Assembly: GCF_030717955.1 (NCBI RefSeq) | Contig: NZ_JAUZVY010000002.1 | Coordinates: 744,001-808,000, forward strand | Direction of reading: 5' to 3' | Length of the DNA stretch: 64,000 nucleotides | Source of the DNA: Alkalimonas delamerensis | Lineage (GTDB): Bacteria; Pseudomonadota; Gammaproteobacteria; Enterobacterales; Alteromonadaceae | Shown: one piece after another, positions 43,997 to 52,772 of the stretch | How the letters are laid out: the number at the start of each line of letters is the position of its first letter | Numbering within the stretch: position 1 is the stretch's first letter | Notes under the pieces: generated by a model | What the model saw: only the letters and a program-made list of their open reading frames with translations | Databases searched by the model: none | Told to the model about the DNA's origin: nothing | Program-made: the position numbers and the translations under genes

Positions 43997-44773
43997 CTAT
44001 TCTCTTTTAAGAATAAGGCCAGATTTAGATAAGCAATGTATTAGAATTTCAAAAGGATCAACCAGCTTCTCCTTGAAATCATTAGGAACATTACCTTGAC
44101 TAAAAAAGGTTGAGTACTCAGTACATCCAAGTAGCACCTTGGTCGCACCAGCCAGCACTGATTGCTGGAAAAGTTGATTAATTTCTTTGCTTGTCTCAGC
44201 ATTTCCAAAAGGATGCGCCTTCAACCCATACTTATCATTATAGACAATATTATGAGAGCCAAGAACGACATGGTCATCACTGACAACCTCTATATTCCTC
44301 AATTGCTCAAGGCTTGAGGACCATACTTTTGCAGCATGAGAGCCTTTAGTGGACCATATTACCAACTTATCATTACTATTTAAGCTACTCTTCATGTAAT
44401 CAATAGTGGTATCCACCATATTAACAATGACAACCTTGCCATTATAAGTGTTTATGGCCTCGTAAAATGAAGATAAAATCACGCTCGAATGAAAAGTAAA
44501 ACAAGGTATAACAACTAGTATCTGCCCGAAAGATTCCGCTAAACCTAAGAGAGTTTTATTTACTATATCAGCACAAATAATTCCTGGGTTCTTCTCTACA
44601 AAACCAAGAACATAACTTGTTCTATCGGGTATCCACTCTGGTATAGAAACATGGATTATGCTTGGGTAATCTTGATCATTCGCACCTGCATGCTCTTTAA
44701 GTATGCTTAGGTTCAACTGGGCGCTGGCGACAGGGCCCATACCACCCATTATGATGATTAGCTTCTTATTCAT
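43997..44773 (-). CDS. Aspartate/glutamate racemase family protein
   Basis: 258 aa from ATG 44773 (GGA 5 nt upstream). The N-terminal IIIMGGMGPVAS is the family start. Both catalytic cysteines are present: Cys91 in IPCFTFHS, where the common motif is PCNTAH, and Cys216 in LLGCTEYS. The changed residues after the first Cys suggest a substrate other than plain aspartate or glutamate. It may make a D-amino acid for glycan decoration. AT-rich, with 224-nt and 113-nt gaps around it, so it may be a separate transcription unit. Confidence 0.82.
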   Translation of the reverse strand: MNKKLIIIMGGMGPVASAQLNLSILKEHAGANDQDYPSIIHVSIPEWIPDRTSYVLGFVEKNPGIICADIVNKTLLGLAESFGQILVVIPCFTFHSSVILSSFYEAINTYNGKVVIVNMVDTTIDYMKSSLNSNDKLVIWSTKGSHAAKVWSSSLEQLRNIEVVSDDHVVLGSHNIVYNDKYGLKAHPFGNAETSKEINQLFQQSVLAGATKVLLGCTEYSTFFSQGNVPNDFKEKLVDPFEILIHCLSKSGLILKRE

Positions 44774-45021
44774 ACATTCCATCTAAATAAAAACAATTCC
44801 ATAAATCGATAAACCCTAACTATCTAGTTTCATTACACAACTAAAAGTCACACATTGGGCCTGAAAAAATAAACAGGCCAAAACATTCCATAGCAGGCCT
44901 AACTTCATTGTAAAAAGTCATCTGGCAAACTTAACCTCGGGAAGCTCCCTTCACTTCATGAATTTTTTATTTTAATGAAATGAACATTCGAATAAGAAAA
45001 AGCATGAGCAGCTTTCCAGGG

Positions 45022-46197
45022 TCAATCACTACCAAACAAATCCCGGGTATAGACCTTGTCAGCCACATCGGCCAGCGCTTCAGACCGCCGGTTGGCCACG
45101 ATCACATCCGAGATACGTTTAAACTCGGCCAGATCGCGGATCACCCGCGATTTGTAAAAATCGTCTTGGTTCAGCTCAGGCTCGTACACCACCACTTCGA
45201 TGCCCTTGGCTTTAATCCGCTTCATAATGCCCTGAATGGCCGAAGCGCGGAAATTATCCGAGCCCGACTTCATCACCAGCCGGTACACCCCCACCACATT
45301 GGGATTGCGGCTAACAATGGCATCGGCAATGTAGTCTTTGCGTGTGCGGTTGGCTTCCACAATCGCTTTGATCATGTTGTTCGGCACATCTTTGTAGTTG
45401 GCCAGCAGCTGCTTGGTGTCTTTCGGCAGGCAGTAGCCGCCGTAACCAAAGCTTGGGTTGTTGTAATGACTGCCAATCCGTGGGTCCAGCCCTACTCCTT
45501 CAATGATCTGGCGGGTATCCAGGCCATGGCTTTCGGCATAGGAGTCCAGCTCGTTAAAATACGCCACCCGCATTGCCAAATAGGTATTGGAGAACAGTTT
45601 AATGGCTTCGGCCTCGGTGCTGTCTGTAAAGAGCACCGGCACATCCTGCTTAATGGCGCCTTGTTGCAGCAAGGCTGCAAACTGCTCGGCGCGCTCGCTC
45701 TGCTCACCGACAATGATGCGGCTGGGGTACAAATTATCGTACAGCGCCTTGCCTTCACGTAAAAACTCGGGCGAAAAAATCAAGTTGTCGCAGCCAAAGC
45801 GTTGCTTGGCATCAGCGGTAAAGCCTACCGGCACGGTCGATTTAATCACCATCACTGCATTGGGGTTGATCGCCATTACATCTTTGATGACCGCTTCCAC
45901 ACTTTGGGTATTAAAGTAGTTGGTTTGCGGATCGTAATCGGTTGGGGTGGCAATAATGACAAAATCGGCATTGCTGTATGCCTGCAGCTTATCCAGCGTG
46001 GCGGTAAAATTCAGCGCTTTGTTGGCCAGAAAATCGCTGATTTCGGTATCTTCAATCGGCGACTGCTTAGTGTTTAGCAATTCCACCTTACTCGGCACAA
46101 TATCCACTGCCACCACGTTATTGTGTTGCGCCAGCAGCATGGCATTGGATAAGCCAACATAGCCGGTTCCGGCTACCGCGATTTTAAAAGCTTGCAT
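45022..46197 (-). CDS. ugd: UDP-glucose 6-dehydrogenase
   Basis: 391 aa from ATG 46197. Oxidises UDP-glucose to UDP-glucuronate with two NAD+. N-terminal IAVAGTGYVGLSNAMLL, IATPTDYD, KSTVPVGFT, SPEFLREGKAL and the catalytic Cys256 in GYGGYCLPKD are all intact. Base composition is GC-richer than its neighbours on both sides. With galU in the same locus it provides a uronic acid donor, which fits the family-14 lyase gene nearby. Confidence 0.96.
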   Translation of the reverse strand: MQAFKIAVAGTGYVGLSNAMLLAQHNNVVAVDIVPSKVELLNTKQSPIEDTEISDFLANKALNFTATLDKLQAYSNADFVIIATPTDYDPQTNYFNTQSVEAVIKDVMAINPNAVMVIKSTVPVGFTADAKQRFGCDNLIFSPEFLREGKALYDNLYPSRIIVGEQSERAEQFAALLQQGAIKQDVPVLFTDSTEAEAIKLFSNTYLAMRVAYFNELDSYAESHGLDTRQIIEGVGLDPRIGSHYNNPSFGYGGYCLPKDTKQLLANYKDVPNNMIKAIVEANRTRKDYIADAIVSRNPNVVGVYRLVMKSGSDNFRASAIQGIMKRIKAKGIEVVVYEPELNQDDFYKSRVIRDLAEFKRISDVIVANRRSEALADVADKVYTRDLFGSD

Positions 46198-46371
46198 AGA
46201 AGAGTCCATCAGTCAGAGTTGCATCCGTTTCCAGGCTAGTACGCAGAACGCACCCGGGCAGTTCGCGGGCAATGATAACAGCTTTGTGATGAATTCTTAA
46301 TAGCAAAAATGAAGGTTGGTAAGAGGATGGCACTGCACTATCTATCAATCTTTTAGTTGCACTGCCAATGT

Positions 46372-47832
46372 TTAGAAATTGCAGCTGAACTTTGAACTCT
46401 CTATTTCACAAGCCTTGATAAACTGTGCTAGTTGGCAAGGCGTCAACAACGCTTGCAGTTTACTGTGATAGCGCCAACCCCAACCCTTGCTATTGGTAGC
46501 TCTATGCACCAACCGCTCAATCTCTTTTTTTGCTGCAGCCATACTAAGCTGATTTTTAAAATAAGCATTTGCAGGCCAGTGAATGCCGCCTTTGGAGTTG
46601 GATGCCAAATACTCTGACAACCGCTCAGTTAAAGAGTCTTTTGTTACCTGAGTAACCACACCACTCTCTACGATATGCGCCAAAGCTGGTGTTTGTTGCA
46701 CAAATACCTGCAATCCCATGGCAAGGGCGTCAATCAGCTTAGCTGGCAGCTGGTATTGCGCAACCAAGGCGTCTGTGTCCTGCAACAGTACACAAATATC
46801 GCCCATTGCAACCACTTTCGCTGCATCCTGGTAAGGCTGATCGGCTATAAATCGATAATTGACCCCAGCAATGGACTTAAGGTTTTGCTTGAAGGCCAAA
46901 TCCGTAAAGTCACCAACAATGGCATAAATGACATCCTCACGCTTCAGTGATGCAATGGCTTCAGCTGTCTCAATCAATCCCTTGTGTACCCGTGGGGTTC
47001 CAAAGAAAAGCACGACGGTGGCATTCTCAGGAATGTCAAAACGCTTTCGACTTTGTGCTCTTAATTCCAAAGAGGGAGAAAAGATGGTTTCATCACGAAC
47101 GTGTGGAATCACAATCCCGGGATAACGCCCTTTGAGGGCAGGATTTGAGACAGTTGTCTCATCAAAAAGGTGAATTAAACCTACAGCAATTCGTGTCCAG
47201 TGCTCAGCGAGAAGCCCTTGCTGGTTTAATGTCTTAGCAGGCATGGAGTGAAACTCATCCGCTATAATCGGATGCTCAGCCCCGACAAAAGATAACTCCT
47301 CATCATCCACATCCATAATGACATAGCTGCCCCAGACCAGCTTATACAAACAGCCTAAAACTACATTGGACATTCTGGGCTTGGATAAATGAACCATGTC
47401 ATAAGGGTTGGCCAGGACAAATTGCAACGCTTTTTCAAGAAAGCTTGCCGGCGAGTCAATAGCAAGGCTACGAAGGGCAACACCAGATTGACGTAAAGGA
47501 GGCCAAATCGCTTTGGCATCCTTCTTTGTCGTCACTCCAATCAGCTCCGTATCATACCCACTATAGCGATAGAGGTCGAAAAGTGTCAGCGCCCTTCCAG
47601 CAGCATTGAGAGATATATTTGAACCAGAAACAGCGATCTTTAAGCCTTCAGACCGCCGTTGCTTACGGTAAGCATTGCGATACAGTTCAAGATTAAACTC
47701 CCAGCATGGCGCCAGCTCTTTAAACTGATGCAAAGCCTCAAAACAAGCACTGATTGCTTGTTGAGGCTGCTTCAAATTAAAAAACCTATTTGATGAAACA
47801 AGGGAGTTTGTATGCTTTACCCTATAAGTCAT
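46372..47832 (-). CDS. Glycosyltransferase, GT-B (group 1) type
   Basis: 486 aa. A helical N-terminus (1-60) precedes a Rossmann-like half (LKIAVSGSNISLNAAGRALTL), then DDEEL, VVLFFGTPRVHKGL at the start of the C-terminal half, IYAIVGDF and LPAKLIDALAMGLQVF, typical of group 1 enzymes although the usual E-x7-E is altered (KLIDALAMG). It overlaps the dehydrogenase gene by ATGA. Sugar specificity unknown. Confidence 0.8.
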   Translation of the reverse strand: MTYRVKHTNSLVSSNRFFNLKQPQQAISACFEALHQFKELAPCWEFNLELYRNAYRKQRRSEGLKIAVSGSNISLNAAGRALTLFDLYRYSGYDTELIGVTTKKDAKAIWPPLRQSGVALRSLAIDSPASFLEKALQFVLANPYDMVHLSKPRMSNVVLGCLYKLVWGSYVIMDVDDEELSFVGAEHPIIADEFHSMPAKTLNQQGLLAEHWTRIAVGLIHLFDETTVSNPALKGRYPGIVIPHVRDETIFSPSLELRAQSRKRFDIPENATVVLFFGTPRVHKGLIETAEAIASLKREDVIYAIVGDFTDLAFKQNLKSIAGVNYRFIADQPYQDAAKVVAMGDICVLLQDTDALVAQYQLPAKLIDALAMGLQVFVQQTPALAHIVESGVVTQVTKDSLTERLSEYLASNSKGGIHWPANAYFKNQLSMAAAKKEIERLVHRATNSKGWGWRYHSKLQALLTPCQLAQFIKACEIESSKFSCNF

Positions 47833-48818
47833 AGACCTTGCTTTTGAACATTGTATTCAGTTTCAGGCACCAAAGCTTCAAGCGACCGACCTGTCAGAAA
47901 GCGAACAGCTTCTTCAGTTGCTTCAATTTCCATTCGCGTTCGACAGTCGATAGACATTGAACCCATATGGCAGGTGAGTAAGCAACGCTCGATTTCCGCT
48001 AATGGCCCATGATATGGCTCTTGCTCAAACACATCAATGGCAGCACCAGCAAGATGGCCGGATCTCATAACATCGGCAAGATCTTGTTCATTGATAATAC
48101 CACCCCGCGCAGTATTAATGATCAGCGCATCTGGTTTCATGCTCAGCAACTGCTCTTTTTTTATCATGTTTTTGGTGTGCGCAGTTAAAGGCAAATGAAC
48201 CGAAATCAAGTCGGCTTGCTTGTAAATGTCTTCTTTACTGGCCCACTCCAGCTTCATGTGCGAAGCAATATCTTTATCTGGGTGGGTATCGTTGACTAAA
48301 ATACGTGGTGTACCAAAAGCAGAAAGCCGACGGATCACACGGCCACCTATCCTGCCAGCACCAATAATTCCGATGGTAATTTCAGGTATACGGCGCCCAA
48401 AAATACGCTGCCATTCGCCACGATGCATTTTAGCATTGGCTATATGTGTTCCTCGAAGTAAAGATAACATCAGGCCAATAGTTAACTCTGCAACTGCAGG
48501 GGCAGGAGCGTCCGGGGTATAGCTTACTTTGATACCACGACGTTCAGCAGCCAACAAATCAACGCCATCTAACCCAATACCGACCCGAGAAATGAGTTTT
48601 AATTTTTTAGCACGGCTCATAACTTTGTCTGAAATAATTTCAGTCCCGGCGATAATGACATCAAAGTCATCAACCATTTCAGCCAGCTCGTCTTCAGTAA
48701 CTTTACGCCCCAAAGGGTTAATGACGTATTCAATGTCATTATCCTCTAACAACTCTAAGGGAAACCGGTTTTTGTCACCAAAGGGTACAGTGGTGATAAG
48801 GGCTTTCTTTTTTTCCAT
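47829..48818 (-). CDS. D-isomer specific 2-hydroxyacid dehydrogenase
   Basis: 329 aa from ATG 48818 (AAGGAT 7 nt upstream). NAD-dependent 2-hydroxyacid dehydrogenase of the phosphoglycerate dehydrogenase type: GIIGAGRIGGRVIRRL nucleotide loop, catalytic Arg in NTARGGI, Glu in FEQEP and His in CHMGS. It lacks the regulatory ACT domain of SerA. Between a HAD phosphatase and a glycosyltransferase, it probably makes or oxidises a 2-hydroxyacid (for example a glycerate-like unit) for the glycan rather than serving serine synthesis. Confidence 0.88.
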   Translation of the reverse strand: MEKKKALITTVPFGDKNRFPLELLEDNDIEYVINPLGRKVTEDELAEMVDDFDVIIAGTEIISDKVMSRAKKLKLISRVGIGLDGVDLLAAERRGIKVSYTPDAPAPAVAELTIGLMLSLLRGTHIANAKMHRGEWQRIFGRRIPEITIGIIGAGRIGGRVIRRLSAFGTPRILVNDTHPDKDIASHMKLEWASKEDIYKQADLISVHLPLTAHTKNMIKKEQLLSMKPDALIINTARGGIINEQDLADVMRSGHLAGAAIDVFEQEPYHGPLAEIERCLLTCHMGSMSIDCRTRMEIEATEEAVRFLTGRSLEALVPETEYNVQKQGL

Positions 48819-48828
48819 TTTAATATCC

Positions 48829-49467
48829 TTATATCTCAATAATTTTTTGATAACTCAAACGATGACAAATATTTGTATTTGGAGGAAAAGGCGATCTCTC
48901 ATCGGCCTTAACCACCCCTAAAAAAGGAAGTTTATGTGCTTTAGCCGCATCGTAATCTGTCATGGCATCACCTACAAACAAACACTGGCTGGCATTAAAC
49001 TGGTAGCGACATGCCAGGTCATCAATAATAGCCGCTTTCGTCTTGGGCGAACCATGAACTTCTTTAAAGTATTTGCGTAAACCGCGCTTATCAACAATAG
49101 CGTTTACTTCATCGTGAGGCGTGCCAGATACCACAAACATCGGGATATGCTTTGCATATAGAGCTTGCAGTGTCTCTTCTGCGCCAGGGATGAAAGGTGA
49201 ATTTAGCACGCCTTGCAAAGCTAGTTGATTAAAGGCGTCACCTAAAGCAATTGACTGCTTCTCGGACAAAGGTTGCTTGAGAAGCTCTTTATAAAAATAT
49301 GAAAATTTTTCATATCTAGAAATACCACCGTTTTTGAGGTGATAATCTACAACCCCCTGCTGTATATCGGGCCCATACTCAGCGAACAACTCAGCAAAGG
49401 CCTTGGTTTTTACATCAACAGAATCGAGAATCACACCATCAAAATCAAAAAAAATAGTTTGGAACAT
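48829..49467 (-). CDS. HAD-superfamily phosphatase
   Basis: 212 aa from ATG 49467. HAD motifs: FFDFDGVILDS (nucleophile Asp and acid Asp), VVSGTPHDE, Lys in SPKTKAAII and FVGDAMTDYDAA. The cap is helical (type C1), like phosphoglycolate or sugar-phosphate phosphatases. It lies between the kinase-like gene and the 2-hydroxyacid dehydrogenase with gaps of about 10 nt, so it probably dephosphorylates an intermediate of the same pathway. Confidence 0.85.
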   Translation of the reverse strand: MFQTIFFDFDGVILDSVDVKTKAFAELFAEYGPDIQQGVVDYHLKNGGISRYEKFSYFYKELLKQPLSEKQSIALGDAFNQLALQGVLNSPFIPGAEETLQALYAKHIPMFVVSGTPHDEVNAIVDKRGLRKYFKEVHGSPKTKAAIIDDLACRYQFNASQCLFVGDAMTDYDAAKAHKLPFLGVVKADERSPFPPNTNICHRLSYQKIIEI

Positions 49468-49476
49468 CAAATATGC

Positions 49477-50580
49477 CTATCGAATTTCCGCAAATGCGGC
49501 CTTTATAAGTGGAAGTAACAAACGGTAGTTTTTATTCAGGCAGTTTTTATTACTCCAGAGTACTTCTTGAGCAACCAGATGCCATACTGCAGCATAAAGA
49601 TCGCAACGCACTTGCTCTTGATCTGAGGAGTCAATACCTAAAGCAGTGTTTAAATCCCAAAGCATTAACCTCAGCAAGGCAGGTAACTCAAGCAATACTT
49701 GTTTGTCTTTTTCACGGCGTGTGAAGTCTAGAAAAGCTTTTAACAGATCGACATAAATTGGAGCAACTGTTGTTGCTTCCCAGTCAACTAAAAACCAGTT
49801 GTCATCTGTTAGGAGCACATTGGGTATTTTTAAGTCACCATGAACCTGAGCCAAATGGATATTTTTTTCATTAAGCAACGGCTTAGTAAAGTCTAAAGCT
49901 TCGAATTCAGCAGAACTAGAAAATACCTGGTGTTGATAACCGTCGAAAAAATCATCCGACTTTAGCTTTTTATGAGTAATGCTGTACAGTTCCTTAGCAA
50001 GGAGCTTTATTATGTCTTGTAAAAGTGCAGGCCATTCATAAATATTTGGTCCACATCCATCTAAACGTTTAAAAATTAGAACTTTGCAGCTATTACTGTT
50101 GGAAAAACCTAAAAATTCTGGCAAATGCTTTTTCAGTGCAAGCGAAACTTTATTCTCATAAAAACGTAGTTCATTTTGATAGTAATTTAGGTTTAGAGAA
50201 TAGCCCTTATAAAAAAAGGCACCATTTAAACAAGTTACACTGCGATATGAAATTGCAACTTTCTCCTCATTTGTATCAGTGAATGCCAGAAAATCTCTCA
50301 AAACATTAGATTCAAGAAACGGCTTTTCCTGTGACACACTTGATGAAGCAAATACCTGATTGATAGAAATAATATTCTTCATGCCTTTCAGCTGTTGTGT
50401 GACCAGTTTTCTAAGCTCCAATGCATCAACATTAGAACCTAACTCTTCGTTACCACTTAGCGCAAAGTGCTCTAAGGCATGCTCATACTCGCCTGAGAGG
50501 CAAAAACAACGGCCTAAGGACGCATGCATCGCCGCTACCTGTTTTCGTAATGAAGTAATGCCATTAATCGAATCGGACAT
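49477..50580 (-). CDS. APH/choline-kinase-like phosphotransferase
   Basis: 367 aa. A short helical repeat region (about 10-65) precedes a protein-kinase-like fold. The catalytic loop is HGDLKIPNVLL, which fits the HxDxxxxN signature of aminoglycoside, choline and sugar kinases, followed by FLVDWEAT in the place of the metal-binding Asp. The N-lobe Lys is not obvious. A small-molecule kinase for a component of the neighbouring cytidylyltransferase pathway is likely. The gap to the previous gene is 4 nt. Confidence 0.72.
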   Translation of the reverse strand: MSDSINGITSLRKQVAAMHASLGRCFCLSGEYEHALEHFALSGNEELGSNVDALELRKLVTQQLKGMKNIISINQVFASSSVSQEKPFLESNVLRDFLAFTDTNEEKVAISYRSVTCLNGAFFYKGYSLNLNYYQNELRFYENKVSLALKKHLPEFLGFSNSNSCKVLIFKRLDGCGPNIYEWPALLQDIIKLLAKELYSITHKKLKSDDFFDGYQHQVFSSSAEFEALDFTKPLLNEKNIHLAQVHGDLKIPNVLLTDDNWFLVDWEATTVAPIYVDLLKAFLDFTRREKDKQVLLELPALLRLMLWDLNTALGIDSSDQEQVRCDLYAAVWHLVAQEVLWSNKNCLNKNYRLLLPLIKAAFAEIR

Positions 50581-50584
50581 CTCG

Positions 50585-52675
50585 TTATCTTACATCAGCT
50601 AAGTGCCGATGAATGTTAGCCTGTATCGTTTTATAAATTTCTCTTTCAAGGCAATATGCTAAATTTTGCTGGGTTAAGCAAGCATCTATAAAACGCGAAT
50701 CTGGTTGTCGCCCGTAAAAATCTTTGTAATGCTTATCTCGAAAGCGAATGACTTCTGGTGAATCTTCACTTTTACGTTTTAAGGCTTCCTCTACCGATAA
50801 GTCAAGGTAAATAAAGGTATCAGGTTTCGGCATAAGCCTTTCAAGCAGGTACAGAAATCGAATATACATTGTCTTTTGTTGATTAGGCTCCTTAAAATGC
50901 TCGGCTATAGTTGTATCAGCTGTCCATCGCTCGAATAGCACAACACCCTGTTTTGCGGCGGCCTTTTTGCAAGCCTTTTTATAACGAATGTACTTATCTA
51001 CAAAGTCAAATACAGCGCCCAAATACCGCTGTTGGATTTGCCTACCAAATAACTTAAATTTTATTAGCCGATTTTTTCCAAACCAGGTTAATGCGCTCTT
51101 TGCCTTCATAGGCATCACAACCAAAGGGAGTTTAGCAGGCATGATAGCTTTTAAGTTTTCTATTGCTGTTGTTTTACCTGCGCCGTCAATCCCTACTAAA
51201 CAAACCACAGCCAAAGGTTTATTTTTAGACGCTTCGTTTGCTTTAATAGGTAGCTTGCCCCAGCGACTTGCTGTTAATGTATCCCAAAAACCGTCCGGGT
51301 AGCTTAAATAATATCGAATACAATCATTTAATTGTGCGTGTTGTTTCCCAGATAGAGGGATGGCAGAAAAGAGACTTTCCGCGTGCAGTGAAAAATCCTC
51401 AGCTTTACATTGTTGTGATAAGTAATCAAGCTGTTCAAGATGGCGAGGCTTTAAGCTTCCGGGTTTAAAAAGCTCGCGTAAGACCAAAAGCCCCCAATAA
51501 TGCCCCGATGCTGGCAGAGGTAAACCGTCGTTGTTATAAAAAGCACTGCTCGCCATAACTTTGAAAGCATCTGGAGTCATAAAAGCAGAACCATCGTGCA
51601 AGTCAATAAAGAGCCAAATATTCAGCTTCTCTGAATAAATGAAGTAGTACCAGTCAGTTGCTGTTTTACGTTTGGAAAAACCAAGACCAATCATAATTTC
51701 ATCAATGACTTTTTCATCCGAATGATCGACAGCAAGATCAATATCTGAGCCTATAGCACCACCCTGCTTGAACAAAAAGTTACGCATCAAGCAATGTGGG
51801 ACTTTAACATCACGAAGTTTACTTAGTATGGCAAGTACCGTCTCCGTAACAAAGCACAGTTCATCCCCTGAATACTCCATCTTCATTTTACGGTAAGCAG
51901 CAAGCCTACGCCGGTCAAATTGCGCTTTATCTTGCTTATAAACAGTCATAGGTAAGTTATCTAGCCTATTTAAAAATTCAGTCCATCGCTTTTGCTTTTC
52001 CGCATTAAGCAAGTACTCATGGTACAAGGCAAGCTCACCAAACACAGCAAGCGCTTTTTCAGCATACAAATCAGACCGTTCAAAGTCCTCAACGCTACGC
52101 AGCCAACTAATCAAATTTTTATACAAAGTAGGGCTGGTATCGTCAGGTAAGTTTTCTACTACATAAATAAGATGAGTAATGGCGGTATCTAAATCCCCTA
52201 GTGCCCGTTGAGTATAAGCAACCTCTATTCGAACAATTGAACTTTCGGGATATTTGGAAAGCACTTCCAGACAAATAGCCTTGGCATCATTTAATTGTTT
52301 GGAAGCGCGCATAGCTTTTAGTAATCGCTGATAAACTTGCGGTTTTGCTTTTCCATTTGATGCAGCTAATAAATTTAAGAGACGTTCTACAGCTAGTGTC
52401 CAATTTTTTTGTTTTTCAGCACTCCATGAAAACTCATTTAAAATTGACCTGCTATTGCCAAAAATGGTTAAGCCATTTTTGGCAACATTATCAGCCGCAG
52501 CATATCTACGGATATTGCGAAGTGCTTTAGAATAGAGAGCAAAATAAAGGTCGTTTTCAAAAGCAAGGTTATCTGCATGAATCTTTTCAAACTCATTGAC
52601 TGCAGATGCCCAATCTCGATTTTCTATGCACTCTAATGCTGCTTGTAAGTGCTGATTGTCAGAAATTATAGCCAT
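50585..52675 (-). CDS. TPR - nucleotidyltransferase-like - P-loop kinase fusion protein
   Basis: 696 aa in three parts. Residues 1-250 are TPR-like helical pairs. Residues about 275-420 look like a MinD/antibiotic-type nucleotidyltransferase fold with GAIGSDIDLAV (GSxxDxD) and FIDLHDG. Residues about 490-690 are a thymidylate-kinase-like P-loop domain with Walker A GIDGAGKTT, VLFERWTADT and IYLDLSVEEALKRK. The combination suggests phosphorylation or activation of a glycan component. AT-rich. No family name known to me covers the whole architecture. Confidence 0.72.
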   Translation of the reverse strand: MAIISDNQHLQAALECIENRDWASAVNEFEKIHADNLAFENDLYFALYSKALRNIRRYAAADNVAKNGLTIFGNSRSILNEFSWSAEKQKNWTLAVERLLNLLAASNGKAKPQVYQRLLKAMRASKQLNDAKAICLEVLSKYPESSIVRIEVAYTQRALGDLDTAITHLIYVVENLPDDTSPTLYKNLISWLRSVEDFERSDLYAEKALAVFGELALYHEYLLNAEKQKRWTEFLNRLDNLPMTVYKQDKAQFDRRRLAAYRKMKMEYSGDELCFVTETVLAILSKLRDVKVPHCLMRNFLFKQGGAIGSDIDLAVDHSDEKVIDEIMIGLGFSKRKTATDWYYFIYSEKLNIWLFIDLHDGSAFMTPDAFKVMASSAFYNNDGLPLPASGHYWGLLVLRELFKPGSLKPRHLEQLDYLSQQCKAEDFSLHAESLFSAIPLSGKQHAQLNDCIRYYLSYPDGFWDTLTASRWGKLPIKANEASKNKPLAVVCLVGIDGAGKTTAIENLKAIMPAKLPLVVMPMKAKSALTWFGKNRLIKFKLFGRQIQQRYLGAVFDFVDKYIRYKKACKKAAAKQGVVLFERWTADTTIAEHFKEPNQQKTMYIRFLYLLERLMPKPDTFIYLDLSVEEALKRKSEDSPEVIRFRDKHYKDFYGRQPDSRFIDACLTQQNLAYCLEREIYKTIQANIHRHLADVR

Positions 52676-52772
52676 TATTTAAGAGTACTAATAAGAATTA
52701 GCTGCACATTCTCTTTAAATCTCAACTCCACATCGTTCAAGAGTGAGTTGAAAGCAATACTTATTGAAGTAC

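Noticed and set aside
44783..45021. Possible small RNA or gene in the 239-bp gap between the racemase gene and ugd
   Set aside because: Only short hairpins (GGCCTG with CAGGCC, and GGGAAGCTCCC) and AT-rich sequence; no promoter plus terminator pair or coding signal.
44980..45762. 260-aa plus-strand reading frame
   Set aside because: It lies fully opposite ugd, has a His/Gln-rich composition typical of antisense frames of GC-rich genes, and has no recognisable motif.
46210..46371. Promoter and GAAC...GTTC imperfect palindrome upstream of ugd
   Set aside because: Only weak -35/-10 matches and an imperfect palindrome around CCCGGG; not enough to call a site.
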